Source: Morganella morganii H1r | GTDB taxonomy: Bacteria > Pseudomonadota > Gammaproteobacteria > Enterobacterales > Enterobacteriaceae | Length of the DNA stretch: 64,000 bases | Assembly: GCF_000633515.1 (NCBI RefSeq) | Contig: NZ_AYMP01000023.1 | Location: forward strand, 155,182-219,181 | Direction of reading: 5' to 3' | Part shown: positions 57,261-64,000 of the stretch, one piece after another | Layout: each line of letters opens with the position of its first letter | Numbering within the stretch: position 1 is the stretch's first letter | Program-made: the position numbers and the translations under genes | Notes under the pieces: model-generated | The model's database searches: none | What the model was told of the DNA's origin: nothing | What the model saw: the letters and a program-made list of their open reading frames with translations, nothing else

Positions 57261-57279
57261 AGTAATAATTATCATTATT
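57261..57279 (-). promoter_or_regulatory. Fur box of the exported esterase gene
   Basis: On the minus strand AATAATGATAATTATTACT matches the 19-base Fur consensus at 15 positions. It lies 20 bases upstream of the GTG start, between the esterase and the upstream ATPase gene, so the esterase should be induced by iron shortage. Confidence 0.8.
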
Positions 57280-57319
57280 ATTTATCAGCTTCGTATTTTT
57301 ATGCCACAGGACGGAAAAG

Positions 57320-57946
57320 TCAAACCGCCACATCAGACAGCAGGCTATCCTCCGGCTCCCCGGCAACCCATACCGATGTGCAGACCTTGTCCAGCAGCGC
57401 CTTATTGTGGCTGAACACCACCAGCCCGAGCGGCCGTTTCTCTGATTCTTCAATCAGCACCTGCCAGATTTGCGCCTGAATATGTGCATCCAGCTGCGCG
57501 GTCACTTCATCGGCGATCAGGAAACGGGTGCGCGGATCTAACGCCCGCAGCAGCGCGATTCTCGCCAGTTCCCCGCCGGACAATTCATCCGGACGGCGTT
57601 CCAGCCAGTGAGGCTCAATGCTGAGCTTTTCCAGCCATTCCGCATCCGGTTTCCAGGCATCATATAACCCTGCACCGGTCGTACGGTACGGATTAAAACA
57701 CTTCTCAGGATGCTGCGGCACCAGTTGTACCGGACAATAGCCGGTTTTCGGTACCGGCTTGCCGTCGAGCAGCAGTTCCCCGGCATGCGGCTGCTGCCAC
57801 TGTGCCAGGATCCGCCCCAGCGTTGTTTTCCCGAACCCGCTGGGTGCGGAGATCCCCAGACGCTCACCGGCATTCAGCCGGAAAGAAAGGCCGTCCCACA
57901 ATGTTCTTCCGCCCTGAATAACCTGTAAATCGCGGATTTCAAACAT
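57320..57946 (-). CDS. Orphan nickel/peptide-type ABC ATPase (NikE/YntE-like)
   Basis: A 208-residue ATPase of the dipeptide/nickel family without transporter partners nearby. Walker A is APSGFGKTT (about 34-42), the signature is LSGGELARIALLRAL (about 122-136) and Walker B FLIADE. The motif VPQHPEKCFNP is the family's Q-loop region. It is shorter than usual (about 260), lacking the C-terminal extension. The nickel-type importer at 22-26 kb has only one ATPase, so this may be its second. Alternatively it belongs with the esterase in iron uptake. Both are inference. Confidence 0.75.
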   Translation of the reverse strand: MFEIRDLQVIQGGRTLWDGLSFRLNAGERLGISAPSGFGKTTLGRILAQWQQPHAGELLLDGKPVPKTGYCPVQLVPQHPEKCFNPYRTTGAGLYDAWKPDAEWLEKLSIEPHWLERRPDELSGGELARIALLRALDPRTRFLIADEVTAQLDAHIQAQIWQVLIEESEKRPLGLVVFSHNKALLDKVCTSVWVAGEPEDSLLSDVAV

Positions 57947-57987
57947 ACGCTTTTCCTCTCTGCTGATTTATCCCGTTATCATAACAA

Positions 57988-58884
57988 CTAATTTCCCGCA
58001 GACACACGGCTTTCCGTCAGCAGCCCGATACACTCCTGCGCGCCACGTTTAAGCACATCCCCTTTCCGGCTGACAATATGCACCGGCAGCACCAGACCGT
58101 TGCGGGTATTGCGGAATGACAGCACCTTCAGTGTCCCGGACGCCACTTCCGCCCGGATCATCGATTCCGGCAGATTCCCCCAGCCGATACCCGCTTTAAC
58201 CAGTCCCAGCGCCATCGAAAAATTATCGGTCTGCCAGGTTTTTGTCGCCACCTGAGAACGGACATCACTGAGAGAATGGTGATGGCTGGCAATCACAACT
58301 TGTTTTATCTGTACCAAATCCTCAATATAAACAGATTGTTGCTGCGAAAGTGAAGGATGTGTGGCTGAAATAGTCGCCACCAGGGATTCATAGCCGATAC
58401 AGTGAAACTGCTCACGCGGATCCACATGCAGCCCGCCGAACACCAGCGCCAGCTGGATCCGCCCCTGATGCAGCAAGGGCAGGATATCATCCTGCGGTGC
58501 GGACAAAATCTCCGTTTTCAGCAACGGATAACGCTGATTAATGATCTGCAGTGCAGCAAACAGGCACGCCGGGTTCACATCCGTTGCCACACCGACAGCC
58601 AGTGTACTCTCCACACCCTGTGTCAGTTCACGGGTAAACACATTCAGCTGATGAATTTTATCGGTTATCTCTCTGGCATACGGTGCCAGCGCCAGGGCTC
58701 TTTCTGTCGGTACCGGCGCTCTGCCAGAACGTTCAAACAGTGCAAACCCCAGCTCCGCTTCCAGATTACTGACCGCCATACTGACCGCTGACGGCACCCG
58801 GTGCAGTGCCCTTGCGGCAGCTGAAAATGAGCCTTTCTCCAGCACGGTCAGAAAAAGCTGTAAATTATCACTGTTAAACGGCAT
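57988..58884 (-). CDS. LysR family transcriptional regulator
   Basis: A 298-residue LysR regulator with a winged helix-turn-helix at residues 1-60 (VLEKGSFSAAARALHRVPSAVSMAVSNLE) and an effector-binding domain behind it. It is divergent from a PACE efflux gene, the usual arrangement of a LysR protein controlling its neighbour. The short 109-base gap between them holds the shared promoter region. The effector is unknown; PACE substrates such as biocides or polyamines are candidates. Confidence 0.9.
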   Translation of the reverse strand: MPFNSDNLQLFLTVLEKGSFSAAARALHRVPSAVSMAVSNLEAELGFALFERSGRAPVPTERALALAPYAREITDKIHQLNVFTRELTQGVESTLAVGVATDVNPACLFAALQIINQRYPLLKTEILSAPQDDILPLLHQGRIQLALVFGGLHVDPREQFHCIGYESLVATISATHPSLSQQQSVYIEDLVQIKQVVIASHHHSLSDVRSQVATKTWQTDNFSMALGLVKAGIGWGNLPESMIRAEVASGTLKVLSFRNTRNGLVLPVHIVSRKGDVLKRGAQECIGLLTESRVSAGN

Positions 58885-58993
58885 TCCCCCTCCTTCCTGT
58901 CAGAAAATCTGATAGTAGCTGACTTTTATTATCATCTCTATTGATTTACCTTTCCAGCCTTCTCTATTTCAGCGATACACTCAGGATACAAAT

Positions 58994-59440
58994 ATGCAGG
59001 GTTTAAAACGAAAACTGGTCTTTATCACCACTTATGAGATTATCGGCTGGATCATCTCATCCTTAGGACTGGCGTTACTTTCCGGTAATTCAGCCGGGGT
59101 GACCGGACCGCTGGCACTGGTGATCACCACCATCGCCGTCAGCTGGAACTTTATCTTTAATACGCTGTTCGAGTTCTGGGAATCCCGGCAGGTGTCCCGC
59201 ATCCGGACATTCCGCCGCAGACTGGTGCATGCCGTTCTGTTTCAGCTGACACTGGTGGTTTTCCTTATCCCGCTGATTGCATGGTGGTTATCGGTCAGCT
59301 TAATACAGGCTTTTCTGCTGGATTTTGCCCTGATTATTTTTATCCCGATTTACACATTTTTCTTTAACTGGGCATTTGACAAACTTTTCGGGGTGCCGGT
59401 TTCCGCATTACCCCGGGAAGAGACCGCCACACATCAGTAA
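58994..59440 (+). CDS. PACE family multidrug/biguanide efflux protein (AceI-like)
   Basis: A 148-residue membrane protein with four hydrophobic segments made of two BTP repeats, the family of Acinetobacter AceI. Each repeat has the W-N-x-x-F-N motif: SWNFIFNTLFEFWE (about 50-63) in the first and the C-terminal FFFNWAFDKLFG in the second. The key glutamate in the first helix is in TTYEIIGW (Glu15-like). The family exports chlorhexidine and related compounds, with short-chain polyamines as natural substrates. It is divergent from a LysR gene. A terminator follows. Confidence 0.9.
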   Translation: MQGLKRKLVFITTYEIIGWIISSLGLALLSGNSAGVTGPLALVITTIAVSWNFIFNTLFEFWESRQVSRIRTFRRRLVHAVLFQLTLVVFLIPLIAWWLSVSLIQAFLLDFALIIFIPIYTFFFNWAFDKLFGVPVSALPREETATHQ

Positions 59441-59452
59441 CGATATTAAAAA

Positions 59453-59478
59453 AGCCATACCGGAGAAACGGTATGGCT
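59453..59478 (-). terminator. Terminator shared by the PACE and autotransporter genes
   Basis: AGCCATACCG (59453-59462) and CGGTATGGCT (59469-59478) pair over six bases. On the minus strand TTTTTT follows, so it ends the autotransporter; it may also end the convergent PACE gene. Confidence 0.88.
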
Positions 59479-59500
59479 GTTTATCTGATAAAAATAAACA

Positions 59501-61645
59501 TCAGAAACTGACTTTCAATCCGATATAAGCACTGACCGGTGATTCATTTTTATCACCATGCCGATAACCCAGGCTGCCGGTTATCCGGGTATCCGGTGTC
59601 AGTTCAATCGTTGCCCCCATCTGATATTTACCGGTAGTGGTTTCATTTACGGCGGAAAAATCTTTTTTATTCAGTGTCACTTTATTATTTTTCACAAACT
59701 CATGTGAAACACCAATATTCACAAAAGGACTGATTTTAATATCATCAATGTGTGTATCCATACTGAGGCGTGACCCCAATTCCCCTCTCACACTGTCACT
59801 GTTATGTTCATGAATATCCATTCCGTTCGATAACTGATATTTTGCCTCACTGAAACGGCTGTAATCTATCCGTCCGTATGGCGTCAGACTGATTTCCGGT
59901 GTAATGTGCAGTTTTTTTCCGGCTTCCGCACTGACGGTCAGCGCATTTTGCTTAAATGAACCGTCAACTGCTCCGCCACCACTGCTTTGAGTATTAACAC
60001 GATTTTTAAAATGTGACCCTTTCAGCATGCCGGCGGTATACCAATCCTGATATTGCCAGTGGGTATATCCGCCGATAGCGAAACTGTCGGTATTTCCCTG
60101 TCCCGGTGTATAATCAAATGTCGATCGGGTTTTGCCTGCGCTGGTAAATAAACCGAATGCAATATCCCCGTAACGCGCTTTATTGACCTTGTCGTAACCG
60201 ATTTCCAGAATATTCAGGTGATTTCTGAACGCACGGCTTTCACTGTCACTGAACTTTGCATTGTCATAGCGGTAATTTGCCCATACACCGTATTTTTTAT
60301 CTGACAAACTGTCTGTAATATGGCGTCGCGACGGCCCGGACATGTTCTCACTGCGCAGTATCTGACGATTCACTGATGCCATCGACAATCCGGCCAGCGC
60401 ACTATTAGATAATACCTCCCGCAATTCAGGCGTACTGGTATCATTAGTAACATTTTTTCCGGTTTTCGCATCAATTTCCTGAACATACTCATCGTTTTTA
60501 TCAATATCCGGTTCGCCCTGAACTTCTCCGCCGGGATCAATATCCGGGTACGGAATATGGTCTGCTTTTGTCGCTAAATACCAGGTTGATTTCCCGTTAC
60601 TCTTTATACCTTTAATCAGCCGGTATTTATAAATCCCCAGATCAACCACACCATTCCTTCCGGCTAATTTAAAACTCGCATTACCTTTATTAATTTCAAT
60701 CAGCTCAACAGTCTCATCCGGATCAGCTATATCCTTTCCGGTATCATAAACATTGACTTTAAATTTCCCTGTTGCTTTATTAGTTACCACTAATTTATCA
60801 CTGACATCATCAGCAATCTGAGAATGGAATGAAAACGTTCCCTCTCCGCTGAGATCCTTTACCACTAACTGATTAAACGTTGCATTTTTCTTATCCAGAG
60901 ATGGTTTAAGGTAAACTGAGCCGTGATCCAAATGAAGTTTATTAATCTCTGAAACCTGAAAATAACTATCAGGATCAACATCGATATCCCGCCCTTCCCA
61001 TCTCAATGGTGAGTTATCGTTTGTTATTACTGTAGATATATCCTGAATATAGAGAGTACCGGCAAGATTCATCTGCTCTATAAATGTATTTTTGCCTGAA
61101 CCATAATACGGATTATTATCCAGAATGACTGATGCTTTACGTTCAACATTTAATGCACTGCGACTTTCACCGCCGATATGAAAACGCAGAACCCCTAAAT
61201 CCCTGACAGATGTATTACTGACAACACCTTTTTCATGAACATTAACAATTCCCTGACCAATGATCTGCGTATCTGTCGCTTTTCCGCCGCTGTACACATC
61301 AACCTGACCATCACGGCGTGCCGGACTGTATATGTCTGAACGACTTTCACTATTCAGTTCAGAAGCCGTTCTCGGGGCACCCACTTTAGCTTTATCCAGG
61401 ATACCGCCATCATCCACATCAACACTGCCGCTATCAAAAATCCAGCTGTTGATTGACTTTCCGCCCTGACCAATCGTCTGCCTCCCGTCATCAGCAGTCC
61501 CCGGCTTAATGCCAACCTGATTATCAATAACGGTCTTATTCGTCACGTCCTTTTCATATTGATAGGTTATCGCCGCCGAAGCAGTCATTGAATTCACTAA
61601 AAGTACACCGCAGATTGTATTTGCCAATACTGTCTTTTGCATCAT
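59501..61645 (-). CDS. Autotransporter adhesin-type outer-membrane protein
   Basis: A 714-residue type Va autotransporter. It has a signal peptide (VLANTICGVLLVNSMTASA), a passenger of about 400 residues with AIDA/Ag43-like beta-helix repeats (GGKSINSWIFDSGSVDVDDGG and GGKATDTQIIGQGIVNVHEKG), and a C-terminal beta barrel from about 445 (YGVWANYRYDNAKFSD) ending in the BamA signal GLKVSF. The linker around 395-425 is rich in Asp, Glu and Pro. AAGGAA precedes the start. The passenger could bind host or bacterial surfaces; its function is not known. Codon use and AT content differ from the backbone. Confidence 0.9.
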   Translation of the reverse strand: MMQKTVLANTICGVLLVNSMTASAAITYQYEKDVTNKTVIDNQVGIKPGTADDGRQTIGQGGKSINSWIFDSGSVDVDDGGILDKAKVGAPRTASELNSESRSDIYSPARRDGQVDVYSGGKATDTQIIGQGIVNVHEKGVVSNTSVRDLGVLRFHIGGESRSALNVERKASVILDNNPYYGSGKNTFIEQMNLAGTLYIQDISTVITNDNSPLRWEGRDIDVDPDSYFQVSEINKLHLDHGSVYLKPSLDKKNATFNQLVVKDLSGEGTFSFHSQIADDVSDKLVVTNKATGKFKVNVYDTGKDIADPDETVELIEINKGNASFKLAGRNGVVDLGIYKYRLIKGIKSNGKSTWYLATKADHIPYPDIDPGGEVQGEPDIDKNDEYVQEIDAKTGKNVTNDTSTPELREVLSNSALAGLSMASVNRQILRSENMSGPSRRHITDSLSDKKYGVWANYRYDNAKFSDSESRAFRNHLNILEIGYDKVNKARYGDIAFGLFTSAGKTRSTFDYTPGQGNTDSFAIGGYTHWQYQDWYTAGMLKGSHFKNRVNTQSSGGGAVDGSFKQNALTVSAEAGKKLHITPEISLTPYGRIDYSRFSEAKYQLSNGMDIHEHNSDSVRGELGSRLSMDTHIDDIKISPFVNIGVSHEFVKNNKVTLNKKDFSAVNETTTGKYQMGATIELTPDTRITGSLGYRHGDKNESPVSAYIGLKVSF

Positions 61646-61819
61646 TTTTTGATTTCCTTATTCATCCGTTATATCCTGCTGACAAACAGAAATTAGAACA
61701 AAAATTCGCCGGATAGCGCTATCAGGATAAAAGGAATTATTAGCAGTCTGATAATTCAGAAAATAAAAATAAACGGCAATAATAAATAATTGAAATAACA
61801 TCATGAAAAGGATGTCATT

Positions 61820-63700
61820 ATGAAAAAATCAATCCTGTTATTTACAATACTATTTAGTTTCAGAGGAATTGCTGCTCCCCTGACACCGCAGGAGTTAAAT
61901 ATATTGATAAAAAATCCTGATCAGGCAGCTGAAGAAATTGTTGCATCAATGAGCAGGACAGAAAAAATCGGTCAACTGATGATGCTTGATTTTCGCTACC
62001 GGGATATGTTCCGGAGTCCTGTCTCTATCCCTGTCATTAATATAAATAACGATATCAAAGATATTATCTGTCATTACCGGTTAGGCGGCGTTGTATTATT
62101 CAGGGAAAATTTAATTGATACTCCGCAAACAGTAAAATTGATCAATGATATTCAATCATCCCGTTATCGTCTTCCGTTATTTATCAGCACCGACCAGGAA
62201 GGCGGATATGTCACCCGGCTGCGGGTCGGCACAGAAATGCCGGGAAATATGGCTCTGGGTGCTGCCCGTGATCCGGAATCAGCAAGATTAACCGGTGAAA
62301 TTCACGGCAGTGAGTTATCCGCACTGGGATTTAACATGAATTTTGGCCCGGTCGTGGACATCAATAATAATCAAAATAACCCCGTTATTGGTGTACGGGC
62401 TTATTCTGACAGAAAAGAGCTGACAGAAATCCTGTCAGCCGCCTATATCCGTGGTATTCATCAGTACGGGCTAATCTCTGCTCTGAAACATTTTCCCGGC
62501 CACGGCAATGTCTCCGCAGATTCCCATGTCGCTCTTCCGGTTGTCACATCAGATGAAAAAAGCTGGCGGCAGACAGAATTACCGCCATTTATCTATGCAC
62601 TGCAACATGGTGCAGATGCAGTTATGACTGCACATATTATTGTACCGGCGCTGGATGACACAAAAATTAAAACCCGTGACGGTTCAGAAGCGGGTACACC
62701 CGCCACATTATCCAAACCTATCCTGACCGGGATATTACGCAATGAACTTCACTTTCAGGGGCTGATAATTACGGATGCCATGGATATGAAAGCCATCACT
62801 GATAACTTTGAGCTCAATTTTGCCGTTGAGCACGCTCTGTCCGCAGGCGCAGATATTATCCTGATGCCGGTAAAAATGTGGGATGAAGACGCGGTTAAGC
62901 GCCTTGATAATTTATACCGCTACCTGGATGAACAGGCACAAAAAAAACCGGAACTGCAGCAACGTATTGATGAATCAGCAAAACGGGTAGTTCTGATCAA
63001 GCTGAATAAAGCCCTCAGCGGGGCACCTGCGGATCCGGTAAAAGCACAAGGAATTGTTGCATCAGCAGAACATAAAAATCAGGAAAATAAGATTTCAGAA
63101 CAGGCTGTTACCATTATAAAAAATGACGGTATACTGCCTTATCAACTGAAACCGGATAATAAAATTCTGGTGATTTCTGATGAATATCCCCGTAATCAGT
63201 TAATTAAAAAACATCTGAATGATATTGCACAGGAAACAGAAACCCGTATTCATGTCACTACACAAAAAATAAAAACAGATAAGAAAACACTCTCTGAAAA
63301 GAGAGTAAGCACTATGATCAACGGGCAGGATGTTATTTTACTGGTGACCTACAACCTGCGGAGTCGCGATACAAATGCACAAATTATCATCGACTCCGCC
63401 AATAATGCGGACATTCCTGTAGTCGTGATATCGTCACGGGATCCATACGATATTGCGCGTCTGGGCAATGTAAAAGCCAATATTGCCATCTATGGTATTA
63501 CCGGGTTTGATATCACAAATGGTCAGCGTAATGCATTAGAAACCAATATCCGGAGCGGGCTGAGAACATTGTTTTCCGGTAAAAATACCCGTCCGCTTAA
63601 TTATCCCGGCGGACGTTTACCCGTGGATATTAAAGATCCGGAAAGTGGTATTATTTTATATCCTTATGGCACAGGGGAAACCTATGATAAGCAGGATTAA
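61820..63700 (+). CDS. Exported family 3 glycoside hydrolase (beta-N-acetylhexosaminidase-like)
   Basis: A 626-residue glycosidase of GH3. After a signal peptide (SILLFTILFSFRGIAA) the catalytic TIM barrel (about 35-380) shows STDQEGGYVTRL, KHFPGHGNVSADSHVALP (about 220-237, with the acid/base-like Asp-His pair typical of beta-N-acetylglucosaminidases) and the nucleophile Asp in IITDAMDM (about 316-323). A second domain of about 200 residues follows. NagZ is cytoplasmic and about half this size, so this is a different, exported enzyme. AAAAGGA precedes the start. It faces away from the autotransporter gene and shares its low GC. Confidence 0.85.
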   Translation: MKKSILLFTILFSFRGIAAPLTPQELNILIKNPDQAAEEIVASMSRTEKIGQLMMLDFRYRDMFRSPVSIPVININNDIKDIICHYRLGGVVLFRENLIDTPQTVKLINDIQSSRYRLPLFISTDQEGGYVTRLRVGTEMPGNMALGAARDPESARLTGEIHGSELSALGFNMNFGPVVDINNNQNNPVIGVRAYSDRKELTEILSAAYIRGIHQYGLISALKHFPGHGNVSADSHVALPVVTSDEKSWRQTELPPFIYALQHGADAVMTAHIIVPALDDTKIKTRDGSEAGTPATLSKPILTGILRNELHFQGLIITDAMDMKAITDNFELNFAVEHALSAGADIILMPVKMWDEDAVKRLDNLYRYLDEQAQKKPELQQRIDESAKRVVLIKLNKALSGAPADPVKAQGIVASAEHKNQENKISEQAVTIIKNDGILPYQLKPDNKILVISDEYPRNQLIKKHLNDIAQETETRIHVTTQKIKTDKKTLSEKRVSTMINGQDVILLVTYNLRSRDTNAQIIIDSANNADIPVVVISSRDPYDIARLGNVKANIAIYGITGFDITNGQRNALETNIRSGLRTLFSGKNTRPLNYPGGRLPVDIKDPESGIILYPYGTGETYDKQD

Positions 63701-63919
63701 AAAGATACCGGCTGAATTCCCTCTGTAACCGGCAGCATTGAAATAAAAAGCAAAAAATGAATTTATCCCGTACTGCTGTAATACCGGATATCGCCGGTCT
63801 GAGCATCAGTTTTTCTGCTATACAGTGGCGGAAGATTCATTATGATTTATTCAGGTTCGGAGTATCATACGCATTTAACGATGAGAATTGCCGGTTGTTA
63901 ATTCATTATCCGAAAAATG

Positions 63920-63939
63920 AGCACAGACTGTGCTTTTTT
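63920..63939 (+). terminator. Terminator-like hairpin after the glycosidase gene
   Basis: AGCACA (63920-63925) pairs with TGTGCT (63929-63934) over GAC and is followed by five more T. Confidence 0.7.
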
Positions 63940-63955
63940 CTTTTGCCCAAACGCA

Positions 63956-63982
63956 AAAAAGCCACCCAAAGGGTGGCTTTTT
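63956..63982. terminator. Bidirectional terminator at the right edge
   Basis: AAAAAGCCACCC (63956-63967) and GGGTGGCTTTTT (63971-63982) pair over AAA, with A and T runs on both sides. It probably ends a minus-strand gene lying beyond the window as well. Confidence 0.88.
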
Positions 63983-64000
63983 CACTTAATAATAACCTGG

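Larger units (their letters stand above)
63701..64000. other. Right-edge intergenic stretch
   Basis: About 300 bases after the glycosidase gene with no gene I trust. It holds two hairpins: AGCACA-GAC-TGTGCT with a T run at 63920-63939, which fits the end of the glycosidase transcript, and a bidirectional one at 63956-63982. An open frame from 63757 to the edge reads through both and is probably chance. Confidence 0.6.

Noticed and set aside
63757..64000. Open frame running off the right edge
   Set aside because: It reads through two terminator-like hairpins, has no good ribosome site and the residues over them are those of hairpin sequence.
1..64000. CRISPR arrays, insertion sequences, prophage or integrase
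   Set aside because: No regularly spaced repeats, no transposase or integrase frames and no terminal repeats were found on reading through.

Overview
The window looks like the chromosome of a member of the Enterobacterales in the Morganellaceae, most probably Morganella morganii. This rests on moderate GC, protein sequences close to but distinct from E. coli, and a ureABCEFGD urease operon with ureD last and a urea channel beside it. Species assignment is an inference from gene content, not from a search.

Backbone. Two blocks keep the gene order of the E. coli 99-100 minute region: trpR-slt-ettA-nadR-radA-serB-ytjB (about 1.6-11 kb) and deoD-deoB-deoA-deoC ... yjjV-yjjU-osmY-like-prfC-rimI-holD-rsmC-tRNA-Leu (about 37-51 kb). 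They cover tryptophan regulation, murein recycling, ribosome throttling, NAD synthesis, recombination, serine synthesis, deoxynucleoside catabolism and uptake, release factor 3 and rRNA methylation.

Island (about 11-37 kb). Between ytjB and deoD, where E. coli carries only yjjJ and lplA, this genome has about 26 kb of accessory genes. First comes an AT-rich pair of unknown genes, then crcB, then a nitrogen/acid module: FUSC-like protein, K+ channel, urea channel, ureDGFECBA and a nickel-type ABC importer (solute-binding protein, two permeases, one ATPase). Next is an iron or protein-import module: a TonB-like protein, an ECF sigma and anti-sigma pair, a TonB-dependent receptor with an N-terminal signalling domain, a YddA/SbmA-type ABC transporter and an M16 protease with a lipobox. 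That gene set matches the Pectobacterium Fus ferredoxin-import system and the E. coli yddA-yddB-pqqL cluster, with cell-surface signalling added. It is the most interesting system in the window.

Right part (51-64 kb). After two tRNA-Leu genes come a small membrane protein, an acetyltransferase, a Na/Pi cotransporter, PhoA with tandem Pho boxes, a Fur-box esterase of the enterochelin-esterase family with a signal peptide, a lone nickel/peptide-type ATPase that could be the missing second ATPase of the nickel importer, a LysR regulator divergent from a PACE efflux protein, and an AT-rich divergent pair: an autotransporter and a secreted family 3 glycosidase.

Several intergenic stretches carry terminator-like or competing hairpins that could belong to small RNAs (4.2 kb, 26.6 kb, 37.0 kb). 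No CRISPR array, insertion sequence, integrase or rRNA gene was seen.
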